A DNA stretch of 64,000 bases from Scandinavium lactucae (GCF_033843265.1 NZ_JAWXRD010000027.1:1-64000), one strand, 5' to 3'. Numbered from the stretch's first letter, positions 18,067 to 27,047 are shown. The notes: generated by a model not told the origin, from the sequence alone. Numbers and translations are program-made.

Positions 18067-19116
18067 TTATTCCATCACGCTGATGGTTACGTGCGGCTTC
18101 GTTTCGGGTTGCCCCAGAAAACTGGTCCAGCCCAGCAGGTTGTTCTGTTCTGTGCCCAACACCATGCCGCTTACCTGCTGTTCCGCCAGCCCCAGACGTA
18201 AATCCCACGCGAACTGGTCCCGCATAATGAACGCCACGAACATCACCAGCGGCGCATAGTTAGACCCTTCGGGTAAGAAAGATAAAAACTGATCGCGGGT
18301 CAGTCGGTTAATGCACAGCAGGAACTTGCCGCTGCGATCTGCCACCCTGGCACCAATAGAGAAATTGACACCCAGCACCGACTTCTGCTGATAGTTGTTA
18401 CCGCGTACCCGCACCCTGCTGCCCAGGCGGTTCTGCTGATCCGCAGCAATGTTGACCTTGCGCAACTGCCAACTGTTAAGGGTGACATCCTCGAGGTTGA
18501 AGCAGTGGGAAACGAGGCTGCAAATCACCTCAGGGGCACGCCCCGGGCTTGCCAGCAGGCCCGCGTAGGCGAGCATTTTCTCGTGGTTAATTTGTAATTT
18601 GTTGCGGATTGCCGTGCTGCCCAGCCCTACCAGAGCAAACATCCGCTGGGAGAAGTCGTCGCAGCCTTTGTTGAAGCAAATGTAGTAGCGGTATTTGCGC
18701 CAGATCTGATGCAACAGCGTCAGTAACCGGTGGTTGAACACGTTCATGAAATCCGTTAACCGGTTTTCATTTTGCGCCTCCTCCCAAGCCAGCGAATCCA
18801 GGTAATATCCCGGCAGCGGTGATTGGCTGCCATGCAACCCCAGGAACGAGACTTCCAGTTCGAATTGGTTACGCGGCGAGGCGTGCAGCGCAATGATGTC
18901 CCGGCTGGGGAACGCCAGACTCGCAGAGGATTTAAAGCGGATTGCCTCCTTCGCTGGGTCTGGATTGTGGGGGGATTTTTCCCACGCTACCGCCAATTGG
19001 TGGAGAAGCTCGACCAATTGGAAGAAGTTGTAACGTGTAACATCCAGCTCCACTGCGAGCGCTGTGCCCTGCTCAAGCCTTACATCAGTGCGTGTTGCCC
19101 CGTTTGTACTGGCCAT
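18067..19116 (-). CDS. tssG: T6SS baseplate protein TssG
   Basis: 349-residue TssG, which forms the wedge of the baseplate with TssE and TssF. Family features are the N-terminal 'YNFFQLVELLHQL' segment, 'HGSQSPLPGYYLD', and the central 'FALVGLGSTAIRNKL'. The start MASTNG is chosen because an AGGA ribosome site lies 8 bases before it; an ATG three codons earlier (19125) is possible. The 5' end overlaps tssF by 37 bases. Length is in the usual range. Confidence 0.94.
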   Translation of the reverse strand: MASTNGATRTDVRLEQGTALAVELDVTRYNFFQLVELLHQLAVAWEKSPHNPDPAKEAIRFKSSASLAFPSRDIIALHASPRNQFELEVSFLGLHGSQSPLPGYYLDSLAWEEAQNENRLTDFMNVFNHRLLTLLHQIWRKYRYYICFNKGCDDFSQRMFALVGLGSTAIRNKLQINHEKMLAYAGLLASPGRAPEVICSLVSHCFNLEDVTLNSWQLRKVNIAADQQNRLGSRVRVRGNNYQQKSVLGVNFSIGARVADRSGKFLLCINRLTRDQFLSFLPEGSNYAPLVMFVAFIMRDQFAWDLRLGLAEQQVSGMVLGTEQNNLLGWTSFLGQPETKPHVTISVME

Positions 19117-20885
19117 TCGTAACATTCCTGATTATCAAGATTGGTAACTTTTAAGAGGTGAAATGCATTGACGCTGGCATACAACGAGAAGAAATGCGCC
19201 AGTACGGTACTGAAGAGATAAAGCTCCCCCTCCGAGCTGAAGGCGCTTTGTTCCAGCCACAACGTGGTTTGTAATCCTCTTACGGGCAACCCACGGAACA
19301 GGCGGTCAACAGGTTGCGTTTCGATACGCTCAATGGCATCCAGCCTCCGTTGTGAAGCCCTGGCGGACTGGCGGCTATGCATACTCGGGAAGTCATAGGT
19401 GTGTAAAATCTGCTTAAGGGCATCTTTGTCCAGCAGTGACATATAATTCAAAGACATATTGGAAAGCAGTGACCAGTGCAGGCTGCCATCTATCACCGGG
19501 TAGAGCGGCACGGAAGGTCGCGTAATATTGCGAAACGTCGCAAACGATGGGCTTTCTTTTGTCGGTTGGTTGATATCCCCCACTCGCAGCAACAAAGGCC
19601 ATTCCCGATTGGTGCACGTCAGCCCGATGGAAATGATTTCTTTGTTCATCACGACTCTGGATTCGTCGCTGCGCACGAAGGAAATAAAATGATCAAAGCC
19701 TTTATGGAATTGAGCGTTCTTGACCCGCAACCGATAGTAGAGCGCATCGCGCGCCTGGGCGTGTTCAACCTGATGGTGGAAGCTTTCAAAAGAAGTGAAT
19801 GACCGTACTCGCCCTCTCATAAGCCCCGGTATGTCACCGTTTGCCTCTAGCCAGCTGTCCACGCTATCAACGGAGAAAATATCGAAGTGATCTGCATGGG
19901 AATAACTGGCGCGCAGTGGGTATTCCGCCTGGGTGCCGTCCAGTTCAATGGCTTCACTGTCGCGCTCGAAGAGGTTCACTGCTGGCGTACAGTTCAGGCG
20001 TAGCGTGGTTGAGCGAACTTTTATCTCAGGCGGTAACGCCTGGGAGAAGTAGAATTTCAGCGTGAATTCGCTGGCATTAAGTTCGGGGGGGAAGTCTACA
20101 ATGCCCGTGACATCAAAGAACAGGAAGCCCTCCGGGAAGCAAAAATATTCCTGCAAAATGCGATAACCCATATAGGCATTTTTGGTGTACGGCAATAACG
20201 CGTCTTTGCGGGCAAATCCGACTGGGGCAAAGTCAAAGTCGGGCATTGGGATAACGGTGCCATTTACCATTAATTCTGCCCGTTCGAAATAATGGCTGAT
20301 CCAGAAATAAAGCTGGGTGCTGGTGTAATAATCTTCACCCAAATAAAAGCGCAGCTTATTGAGTTGGAGATCCTGCATATTCAGTTCAGTTTTCGAGGCG
20401 AAATCGATGCACAATATGCCTTGCTCATTGCTGTTGTTGGCGTAAATATCGCGAATAGCCATTGGGAACAACCAGAGATCCCGGCACAGCCTGAAAGTAC
20501 ACTGTGGCCCACTCAAGCTCTCTTCTTGTTGAACTTGTTGAGCGATCGGCACGCTCAGCACCTGAGTACCACGTTCAATCAGCGTGGCCTGGGTGACCGC
20601 GCTGTCATCCAGCGTATATTCGATGATCGTCATACTGGGAACAGGCCGTAAATAGTTAGGCCACAGCATGTTTAACAGGCCGTGAGTTAATTCCGGGAAC
20701 TGATCGTCAATTTTTTCACGCAGGTTACCCGTTAAAAAAGCAAAGCCTTCCAGCAGACGTTCAACGTCTGGGTCAGAACCCTGTTCAGATAAAAAAGCGG
20801 CGAGATGTGGCCGCTCAATCGCGGCATCACGGCCTAATTGCCGGAGATAATCCAGCTCATCCCTGAAATATTTTTCGAACGACAT
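19080..20885 (-). CDS. tssF: T6SS baseplate protein TssF
   Basis: 601-residue TssF, the main wedge component of the T6SS baseplate. The N-terminus 'YFRDELDYLRQLGRD' and the following 'DPDVERLLEGFAFLTG' and 'LLNMLWPNYLRPVPSM' are the strongest family signatures. The protein is cytoplasmic with no membrane segments. Its ATG overlaps the tssE stop by one base. Length matches the family. Confidence 0.96.
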   Translation of the reverse strand: MSFEKYFRDELDYLRQLGRDAAIERPHLAAFLSEQGSDPDVERLLEGFAFLTGNLREKIDDQFPELTHGLLNMLWPNYLRPVPSMTIIEYTLDDSAVTQATLIERGTQVLSVPIAQQVQQEESLSGPQCTFRLCRDLWLFPMAIRDIYANNSNEQGILCIDFASKTELNMQDLQLNKLRFYLGEDYYTSTQLYFWISHYFERAELMVNGTVIPMPDFDFAPVGFARKDALLPYTKNAYMGYRILQEYFCFPEGFLFFDVTGIVDFPPELNASEFTLKFYFSQALPPEIKVRSTTLRLNCTPAVNLFERDSEAIELDGTQAEYPLRASYSHADHFDIFSVDSVDSWLEANGDIPGLMRGRVRSFTSFESFHHQVEHAQARDALYYRLRVKNAQFHKGFDHFISFVRSDESRVVMNKEIISIGLTCTNREWPLLLRVGDINQPTKESPSFATFRNITRPSVPLYPVIDGSLHWSLLSNMSLNYMSLLDKDALKQILHTYDFPSMHSRQSARASQRRLDAIERIETQPVDRLFRGLPVRGLQTTLWLEQSAFSSEGELYLFSTVLAHFFSLYASVNAFHLLKVTNLDNQECYEWPVQTGQHALM

Positions 20886-21322
20886 TAGGCATCCTGACTA
20901 AAGCAGTAACGACGGTTGTTGTTCAACTGGATATTGAATTCAACCACATCACCCATATCGTCGAAATCGACACAGGCTTTGATATGAAAGCTGAGCAGCA
21001 GCGGGTCTGCATCACTGATAACGGACTGAACCGTCGCGGAGGAAATGCGCGGCTCATACCCCTCAATACACTCTTTAATCGCCCGCTCGATGCTGGTTCT
21101 GAAATCGGAGGTGGTTGCCGTCGCGTCGTTGAAATCAACAACGCCAAGACCGACGGCGCTTTGGCAACCTCCAGGCCGCGAATTCAGGACTTCGATTAAG
21201 TGCTGCTGGACCGAGCAAATCAGGCCGGAAAGACGGCTACGAGAGGAGGAGTTTCCCTCCCCTTGTATGCGCTCGAACAAGCTGGCAGAACTTCCCCGCA
21301 CCCAGTTAAGTAACGCAGCCAT
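20885..21322 (-). CDS. tssE: T6SS baseplate protein TssE (gp25-like)
   Basis: 145-residue protein related to phage T4 gp25 lysozyme-like baseplate proteins. It starts MAALLNWVRGSSASLFERI and ends in a beta-rich segment (VEFNIQLNNNRRYCF). TssE joins the baseplate to the sheath as part of the wedge. It follows tssC by 6 bases and is directly coupled to tssF. Confidence 0.93.
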   Translation of the reverse strand: MAALLNWVRGSSASLFERIQGEGNSSSRSRLSGLICSVQQHLIEVLNSRPGGCQSAVGLGVVDFNDATATTSDFRTSIERAIKECIEGYEPRISSATVQSVISDADPLLLSFHIKACVDFDDMGDVVEFNIQLNNNRRYCFSQDA

Positions 21323-21328
21323 TCCTTG

Positions 21329-22810
21329 CTATTCCTTATCCAGACGGCCCACCAGCGACAGCTCGAAACTCGCACCCATATACTTGAAATGCGGACGCAC
21401 CTGCATTGCCACCTGATACCAGCCCGGATCCCCTTCGACATCCAGCACCTGAATTTGTGCGGAACGTAAAGGACGACGACTGCGAACATCTGTCGGCGGG
21501 TTCTCCTGGTCTGCAATGTATTGCTTAAGCCAGTTGTTCAGCTCACGTTCCAGATCCTGACGTTCTTTCCACGAGCCAATCTGCTCACGCTGCAACACTT
21601 TGATGTAGTGCGCCAGGCGGTTGATGATAAACATGTAGGGTAACTGAGTGCCCAGCTTGTAGTTGGTTTCTGCCATTTTCCCTTCGCGGGTATTGGGGAA
21701 AACCTTCGGTTTCTGCACCGAGTTCGCCGAAAAGAATGCCGCGTTGTCGCTGCCTTTGCGCATCGTCAACGTGATAAATCCTTCTTCGGCCAGTTCAAAC
21801 TCACGGCGGTCGGTAATCAGTACTTCTGTGGGGATTTTGGCCTGAATCTGCCCCATGGCTTCGTAGAGATGGACAGGCAAATCGTGTACTGCACCACCAC
21901 TTTGTGGACCGATGATATTCGGGCACCAGCGGTATTTAGCAAAGCTGTCGGTCAGGCACGAAGCCAGCAAAAAAGCGGTGTTACCCCATAAGAAGTGTTC
22001 ATGGTTTTTACTGACATCTTCATAGTAATTGAAGTTTTTGATCGGATTTTCGACCGTGGAATACGGTAAACGCAGCAGAAAGCGCGGCGTGGTTAACCCC
22101 AGGTAGCGGGAGTCTTCTGACTCACGTAAAGCTCGCCATTTAGTATGGACCGGGCCTTCAAAGACTGAACGCATATCCTTGATGGCGGGCAGCTCGGTAA
22201 AGCTATCAATGCCGAAGAAATCGGGTGCAACGCTGGAAAGGAACGGTGAATGCGCCATGGCCCCGACCGCGCTGACATATTGCAACAGCTTCATATCAGG
22301 CGCGGTATTGCTAAAGGCATAGTTACCAATGATGGCTGCCGTTGGCTCGCCACCGAACTGGCCATAACCGGAGGAGTAGACGTGCTTGTAGAAGCCGGAC
22401 TGGATGATCTCTGGCGAGAATTCAAAATCTTCCAGCAGCTCAGCTTTCGTCGCGTGCATGATATTGATTTTGATATTTTCACGGAAGTCGGTTCGGTCAA
22501 CCAATAGCTTCAGCGAACGCCAGGACGACTCGATTTCTCGGAACGCTGGGGCGTGGAGGATTTCGTCCATCTGCGCGCTGAGCTTTTTGTCCAACTCAAC
22601 GATCATCCGGTCAACGAGGATTTTGTTGATTGGCTCTTCGTTGACGCCGGTATCCAGAATACTGGCAATAAAGGCCGCAACGCCTTGTTTCGCCACGTCA
22701 TACCCGTCGTTGCCCGGGATCAGTCGGGTTTGAGACATGATTTCGTCGAGGAGAAACGTTGAGCTGACCGGTTCCTGCGCTAAAACTGCATCTTCTTCTT
22801 GTAAAGACAT
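21329..22810 (-). CDS. tssC: T6SS sheath large subunit TssC (VipB)
   Basis: 493-residue large sheath subunit, which with TssB forms the contractile sheath. Family signatures are 'EIESSWRSLKLLVDRTDFRE' near residue 95, 'GQFGGEPTAAIIGNYAF', and 'RLAHYIKVLQREQIGSW' in the C-terminal half. The ATG at MSLQEED is chosen because AAGGGAA precedes it at normal spacing; an in-frame ATG nine codons upstream lacks such a site. It lies 27 bases after tssB. Length is typical. Confidence 0.97.
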   Translation of the reverse strand: MSLQEEDAVLAQEPVSSTFLLDEIMSQTRLIPGNDGYDVAKQGVAAFIASILDTGVNEEPINKILVDRMIVELDKKLSAQMDEILHAPAFREIESSWRSLKLLVDRTDFRENIKINIMHATKAELLEDFEFSPEIIQSGFYKHVYSSGYGQFGGEPTAAIIGNYAFSNTAPDMKLLQYVSAVGAMAHSPFLSSVAPDFFGIDSFTELPAIKDMRSVFEGPVHTKWRALRESEDSRYLGLTTPRFLLRLPYSTVENPIKNFNYYEDVSKNHEHFLWGNTAFLLASCLTDSFAKYRWCPNIIGPQSGGAVHDLPVHLYEAMGQIQAKIPTEVLITDRREFELAEEGFITLTMRKGSDNAAFFSANSVQKPKVFPNTREGKMAETNYKLGTQLPYMFIINRLAHYIKVLQREQIGSWKERQDLERELNNWLKQYIADQENPPTDVRSRRPLRSAQIQVLDVEGDPGWYQVAMQVRPHFKYMGASFELSLVGRLDKE

Positions 22811-22837
22811 ACGTTGAATTCCCTTTATCACGCGCAA

Positions 22838-23335
22838 TTATTTTTGATTAAGCATGTCCAGCTCTTTGAGCAACTGCTCACGCATCGCTTCGTTACCTAG
22901 CAAATCCTGTAGACGCGAACGGAACGCGGGAATATTGCCCAGCGGCCCTTTCAGAGCCACCAACGCTTCGCGAAGTTCGAGGATTTTTTGCAGTTCTGGC
23001 ACTTTTTTCGCGACATTATCCGGGGAAAAATCATCCAGTGAATTTACGGCTAAAGTAACGGGCAGCTCTTCTTTACAGTCACCGTCAAGGTGGTTAGGGA
23101 CACTGAATGCCAGGCTGATATTGGCTTCGTTCATCACAGCGTTGAAGTTGTTTTTATTAATCGACACAACTTGGCGCTCTTCAATAGCGGTATCTTCACG
23201 TAGACCTTTCAGATCGCCTACGACTAATAAATTTAAAGGCAATTCAATTTCTGAGACCTGGTCGCCCGTATTCGGCACATATTTGATGTTTATCCTTTCT
23301 TTAGGAGCAACACTACTTTGTTTACTCTTACTCAT
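22838..23335 (-). CDS. tssB: T6SS sheath small subunit TssB (VipA)
   Basis: 165-residue small sheath subunit, the first gene of the operon. It begins MSKSKQSSVAPKERINIKYV and contains 'ELPLNLLVVGDLKGL', the family hallmark. The C-terminal helix (ALVALKGPLGNIPAFRSRLQ) is the one that ClpV recognises in homologues. The ATG at 23335 is preceded by AGGACGAG. A longer frame to 23377 is open but has no ribosome site. The gene is divergent from hcp. Confidence 0.95.
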   Translation of the reverse strand: MSKSKQSSVAPKERINIKYVPNTGDQVSEIELPLNLLVVGDLKGLREDTAIEERQVVSINKNNFNAVMNEANISLAFSVPNHLDGDCKEELPVTLAVNSLDDFSPDNVAKKVPELQKILELREALVALKGPLGNIPAFRSRLQDLLGNEAMREQLLKELDMLNQK

Positions 23336-23401
23336 AACTCGTCCTTTTTTGTACCAATAAGGGATTGCGATGTGCATTCTTGTTTCAGCTACAAGAGAAC
23401 C

Positions 23402-23420
23402 GTTTCAAATAAAGTGAAAC
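23402..23420. repeat. inverted repeat GTTTCA-N7-TGAAAC
   Basis: Perfect 6-base arms separated by 7 bases, in the leader of tssB. Size and spacing suit a dimeric helix-turn-helix operator. No T-run follows, so a terminator is unlikely. Confidence 0.5.
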
Positions 23421-23449
23421 TTCCTTCAACCAATGACTTTCAACTAATA

Positions 23450-23455
23450 ATTATA
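23450..23455 (-). promoter_or_regulatory. candidate -10 box of the tss operon promoter
   Basis: On the minus strand these bases read TATAAT, a perfect sigma-70 -10 hexamer, about 115 bases upstream of the tssB start. No good -35 hexamer is found at 16-18 base spacing, so an activator may be needed. A 16-base palindrome is centred near -43 relative to the start site implied by this box. This is inference from sequence only. Confidence 0.4.
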
Positions 23456-23478
23456 ATGAATAAACAGCACCAATAAAC

Positions 23479-23494
23479 TGTCCGATGCCGGACA
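23479..23494. repeat. palindrome TGTCCG-N4-CGGACA
   Basis: Perfect 6-base arms with a 4-base spacer, the most GC-rich element in an AT-rich region. It sits about 24 bases upstream of the candidate tss -10 box, the place where a class II activator binds. Confidence 0.5.
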
Positions 23495-23506
23495 AAATAA
23501 AATGAA

Positions 23507-23520
23507 GAGATATTTATCTC
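23507..23520. repeat. palindrome GAGATA-TT-TATCTC
   Basis: Perfect 6-base arms with a 2-base spacer, 12 bases from the preceding palindrome. It could be a second operator; being AT-rich it may also occur by chance. Confidence 0.35.
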
Positions 23521-23832
23521 ATTAGTAATGTGAGTTACCCATCCTCACAAACTTCCGAATAAAAGTCCAGTGCATCTATTTCCCACATACGGTGCAAGTC
23601 CTTTTATAGACATGTATCCATTCAACAGCGATCGCAAAAATAAATCATCAATTTTCAAATCATACCTTCATAAACAGAGGGTTAAGAAACAAATTAACAA
23701 TTTATTCATATATTAGGTCAAATTCAGCAGATGAATTTAATTCAAATGACAGAATAAAAATCTGGTTTTGCAATCATTATAATTTTTATATCTGCAACCA
23801 CAAAAATAAGAAACGTGATGTTTTCATGCATA

Positions 23833-23861
23833 TTGGACACCAAAATAAAACGCTTTATAGT
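23833..23861 (+). promoter_or_regulatory. candidate sigma-70 promoter of hcp
   Basis: TTGGAC and TATAGT separated by 17 bases, each matching the sigma-70 consensus at 4-5 of 6 positions. It lies about 110 bases upstream of the hcp start codon, leaving an untranslated leader of about 100 bases. Confidence 0.5.
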
Positions 23862-23969
23862 GCCCTGCCGTTCTCAGATATCGGGTCTGATTACAGCGCA
23901 GAGAGAGCAATATAGCATTCGCAAAGATTGCTCCAAATCAAGTTAACCCCAGAAGAAAGGATATCTAGC

Positions 23970-24488
23970 ATGCCAACTCCAGCGTATATTTCCATCACCG
24001 GAAAAACTCAGGGAAACATTACCGCCAGCGCATTTACGGCAGAATCGGTGGGTAATATTTATGTACAAGGTCACGAAGATGAGATGCTGGTTCAGGAATT
24101 CGAGCATATTGTCACCGTGCCGACCGACCCACAGTCCGGTCAGCCCGCAGGCCAGCGCGCCCACAAACCTTTCCGTTTTACCGTGGCGTACAACAAAGCG
24201 GTGCCGTTGCTGTATAACGCATTAGCATCGGGTGAAATGCTGCCATCGGTAGAACTAAAGTGGTACCGCACCTCTATCGAAGGTAAGCAGGAGCATTTCT
24301 TCACCACCAAACTGGAAGATGCGACGATTATCGATATTGATTGTAAAATGCCCCATTGTCAGGACGCCACCAAGGCGGAGTTTACGCAGTTAGTTCGCGT
24401 TTCTTTGGCTTACCGTAAGATTAACTGGGAGCATACAACGGCGGGCACTTCCGGTGCCGATGACTGGCGTGCTCCGATCGAAGCATAA
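23970..24488 (+). CDS. hcp: T6SS tube protein Hcp (TssD)
   Basis: 172-residue Hcp, the hexameric ring protein that stacks into the T6SS inner tube and is itself exported. Start MPTPAYISITGKTQG and the following 'ITASAFTAESVGN' and 'VPTDPQSGQPAGQRAHKPF' are typical of the V. cholerae-like Hcp group. The ATG at 23970 follows AGAAAGGA; the frame is open 14 codons further upstream but without support. No C-terminal extension, so it is not a toxin-fused Hcp. It is the only tss gene on the plus strand and has its own terminator, allowing much higher expression than the operon. Confidence 0.97.
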   Translation: MPTPAYISITGKTQGNITASAFTAESVGNIYVQGHEDEMLVQEFEHIVTVPTDPQSGQPAGQRAHKPFRFTVAYNKAVPLLYNALASGEMLPSVELKWYRTSIEGKQEHFFTTKLEDATIIDIDCKMPHCQDATKAEFTQLVRVSLAYRKINWEHTTAGTSGADDWRAPIEA

Positions 24489-24531
24489 CGCCATTAAATA
24501 CCTGGCTCTGAGCAAGCCAACAATCCTGATG

Positions 24532-24564
24532 GAGTTGAACCGATATACGGTTCAACTCTTTTTT
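24532..24564 (+). terminator. rho-independent terminator of hcp
   Basis: Perfect 11-base-pair stem (GAGTTGAACCG with CGGTTCAACTC), 5-base loop and six T residues, 43 bases after the hcp stop codon. Confidence 0.92.
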
Positions 24565-24661
24565 GCAAACGCAGCGCGCTGCCATAAGAAGTTCGCCGGG
24601 TCTGGAATGATGTCATCGCCAACCGGGTAACTCAGGTGCAAATGTTCAGCAGAACAGCGAA

Positions 24662-26041
24662 TTACTTCAGCAACCGCACCTTCACCGACTTCCCTTTAAT
24701 TTTGCCCTGCTGGAGCTGTTTCCAGGCATGGCGGGCAACGCTTTGTTTGACGGCCACAAAAGCGTGGATTGGGTGGATATCGATTTTACCAATATCATCT
24801 CCAGCCAGGCCCATGTCTCCGGTTAACGCACCGAGAATATCACCCGGACGCATTTTGGCTTTTTTGCCGCCGTCAATGCACAGGGTTGCCATGGTCGCTT
24901 CCAGCGGCGCGATGTTGATGCCGGTGGGTGCCTGCTGCCAAATGACCTTGAAGTTCAGCATATCTTCGAGCACCGCAGCACGCTGGCCCTCTTCCGGGGA
25001 GCAGAAGCTGATAGCCAGCCCACTCTGCCCGGCACGTGCAGTACGCCCAATACGGTGAACGTGAACTTCCGGGTCCCACGCCAGTTCGAAGTTGATGACC
25101 ATCTCCAGCGCTTTAATGTCGAGCCCTCGCGCGGCGACGTCGGTCGCCACCAGCACGCGGCTGCTACCGTTGGCAAAACGCACCAGAGTCTGATCGCGGT
25201 CACGCTGTTCCATGTCGCCGTGCAGTGCCAGTACGCTCTGGTTACTTTCGCTTAGCGCATCGCAGACCGCCTGACAATCTTTTTTGGTGTTACAGAACAC
25301 CACGCAGGAGGCGGGCTGGTGCTTGCTCAGCAGCTTTTGCAACAGGCCGATTTTGCCGTTGCGGGACACTTCATAAAACTGCTGTTCGACCGCAGGCAGC
25401 TCGTCGACGGTGTCGATTTCTACGGTCTGCGGGTCACGCTGAATACGGGTGCTGATGGCGGCAATGGCGCTCGGCCAGGTTGCGGAGAACAGCAGCGTCT
25501 GACGGTTGGCGGGCGCATGGCTGATCACCTCGTCAATTGCGTCGGCAAAGCCCATGTCCAGCATCCGGTCGGCTTCATCCAGCACCAGCGTTTGCAAGGC
25601 TTCGAGATTCACCGTCTCTTTTTTCAGGTGATCGAGCAGTCGTCCCGGGGTCGCCACAATGATATGCGGGGCGTGGATCAGAGAATCGCGTTGAACGCTA
25701 AACGGCAGGCCGCCGCACAGAGTCAGCACTTTAATGTTAGGCATGTAGCGCGCCAAACGACGCAGCTCTTTCGCGACCTGGTCAGCCAGTTCGCGCGTCG
25801 GACACAGCACCAGCGACTGGGTTATAAACTGGCTGGCATCAATATGTTGCAGCAGGCCCAGGCCGAAGGCCGCGGTTTTGCCGCTGCCGGTTTTCGCCTG
25901 CGCACGGACGTCTTTCCCCGCAAGAATGGCCGGTAACGCCGCCGCCTGCACCGGGGTCATGTTCAGATAGCCCAGCTCATTGAGATTATCGAGTTGTTCA
26001 GCAGGAAGCGCGTTCAGTTCAGAAAAAGAGATCACGGTCAT
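24662..26041 (-). CDS. dbpA: ATP-dependent RNA helicase DbpA
   Basis: 459-residue DEAD-box helicase, close to E. coli DbpA (457 residues). DbpA acts in 50S ribosome assembly and is activated by hairpin 92 of 23S rRNA. Motifs visible are AKTGSGKT (Walker A), PTRELADQV (Ia), DEADRMLDMGF (II), SATW (III) and HRIGRTARAG (VI). The C-terminal RNA-binding domain 'IDGGKKAKMRPGDILGALTG' is specific for DbpA. The start MTVISFSELNALP is chosen by match to E. coli; the frame opens 12 codons earlier. It is convergent with hcp. Confidence 0.97.
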   Translation of the reverse strand: MTVISFSELNALPAEQLDNLNELGYLNMTPVQAAALPAILAGKDVRAQAKTGSGKTAAFGLGLLQHIDASQFITQSLVLCPTRELADQVAKELRRLARYMPNIKVLTLCGGLPFSVQRDSLIHAPHIIVATPGRLLDHLKKETVNLEALQTLVLDEADRMLDMGFADAIDEVISHAPANRQTLLFSATWPSAIAAISTRIQRDPQTVEIDTVDELPAVEQQFYEVSRNGKIGLLQKLLSKHQPASCVVFCNTKKDCQAVCDALSESNQSVLALHGDMEQRDRDQTLVRFANGSSRVLVATDVAARGLDIKALEMVINFELAWDPEVHVHRIGRTARAGQSGLAISFCSPEEGQRAAVLEDMLNFKVIWQQAPTGINIAPLEATMATLCIDGGKKAKMRPGDILGALTGDMGLAGDDIGKIDIHPIHAFVAVKQSVARHAWKQLQQGKIKGKSVKVRLLK

Positions 26042-26095
26042 TATTCCGGTAATTACATCGAAAATGGGCAACGACATGCGTCGCTGCCGTCAAGA

Positions 26096-26122
26096 AGGGC
26101 GTCATCATACCATTGACGCCCT
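26096..26122 (-). terminator. possible terminator of the phn-type transporter operon
   Basis: Nine-base-pair stem AGGGCGTCA/TGACGCCCT with a 9-base loop, 44 bases after the last permease gene. In the leftward direction only a short T-rich stretch (TTCTT) follows, so it is a weak terminator. It also lies upstream of dbpA. Confidence 0.5.
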
Positions 26123-26165
26123 GCTCCCGATGCGAGTTTTTTCCGGGGTATTCATCCTGGCAACG

Positions 26166-27047
26166 CTAGTCCGCCTTGTACAACGGCACCGTCGCCCCCG
26201 TGATGTAGCGGCGACGCAGCCACGACGACAGTGCATCCATGGTCATCACCACTGCCACCAGCAGCAAGGTGATAAACATCACCACGTCCCAATTCCACAG
26301 ACGCATATTTTCAGCGTAAATCAGCCCGATACCGCCCGCGCCGACAAAGCCGAGCACCGCAGCGGAGCGGGTGTTGGATTCAAGCTGATACAGGCTCAGC
26401 GCAAGAAAGGTCGGGAACGATTGAGTGAAGATGCCGAAGCGGTGTTTTTGCAATCCGTTGGCACCCACCGCTGTCAGGCCACGGCCCGGCGAACGCTCCA
26501 CCGCCTCATGCCCTTCGGCATATAACCGCCCGAGCAAGCCGGTGTCCTGCATGATGATCGCCAGCACCCCGGCGAGCGGACCTAAGCCCACTGCCCGCAC
26601 GAAAATCAGCCCCCAGATAGCCATGTCAATCCCGCGCAGCAGGTCGAACAGCCGACGCATAAACATCGCCACGAACCGCGTGACCGGGCCGCGCATCACG
26701 TTGCGCGCCGCGAGAAACGACAGCAACAAGGCTATTACCGTGGCGGTGAGAGTGCCGGAGAAAACGATCGCCAGGGTGATGCCAATCTGACTGAAGTAGT
26801 AGCCGAATGGCCAGTTGAGAAAATCATCCCAGACGAACATACGGAAGAAGTAGCGCCCAAGCTGCTGCATCCCGGTGGTGAGCTGTTCATAGCTGATACC
26901 AAACTGAATGAAGAACCAGACGTAATACAGCCCTACCGCCAGCCCCAGCAGCGCCAGATGACGCAGATAGCGGCCCTGGGCGCGGAATAACTCAGCATGT
27001 TGTTCACGATAATGCTCGGTGTCGGTGACCGCCTGCCAGTGTTTCAT
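26166..27047 (-). CDS. phnE: phosphonate-type ABC transporter permease (PhnE2)
   Basis: 293-residue inner-membrane permease of the PhnE family and second of two tandem permeases. Five to six hydrophobic segments are visible (for example LALLGLAVGLYYVWFFI, ITLAIVFSGTLTATVIALLLSF). The binding-protein-dependent transport loop reads 'GPLAGVLAIIMQDTGLLGRLYAEGHEAVE'-like over residues 155-185. The ATG overlaps the phnE1 stop (ATGA). Together with PhnE1 it should form a heterodimeric channel. Substrate is not certain: phosphonate, phosphite or a phosphate ester. Confidence 0.88.
   Translation of the reverse strand: MKHWQAVTDTEHYREQHAELFRAQGRYLRHLALLGLAVGLYYVWFFIQFGISYEQLTTGMQQLGRYFFRMFVWDDFLNWPFGYYFSQIGITLAIVFSGTLTATVIALLLSFLAARNVMRGPVTRFVAMFMRRLFDLLRGIDMAIWGLIFVRAVGLGPLAGVLAIIMQDTGLLGRLYAEGHEAVERSPGRGLTAVGANGLQKHRFGIFTQSFPTFLALSLYQLESNTRSAAVLGFVGAGGIGLIYAENMRLWNWDVVMFITLLLVAVVMTMDALSSWLRRRYITGATVPLYKAD

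Larger units (their letters stand above)
23336..23969. promoter_or_regulatory. AT-rich divergent control region between tssB and hcp
   Basis: 634 bases without a credible gene. The stretch is visibly AT-rich compared with the flanking coding DNA, a common property of H-NS-silenced horizontally acquired promoters. It must contain the promoters for both the tss operon (leftward) and hcp (rightward). I found three inverted repeats near tssB and a sigma-70-like promoter for hcp. By eye I saw no good sigma-54 promoter (TGGCAC-N5-TTGC) on either strand. Confidence 0.75.

Noticed and set aside
23336..23969. Search for a sigma-54 promoter for tssB and hcp
   Set aside because: No TGGCAC-N5-TTGC-like sequence with correct spacing was found by eye on either strand. 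TTGCA near 23590 on the minus strand lacks a GG element 10 bases upstream.
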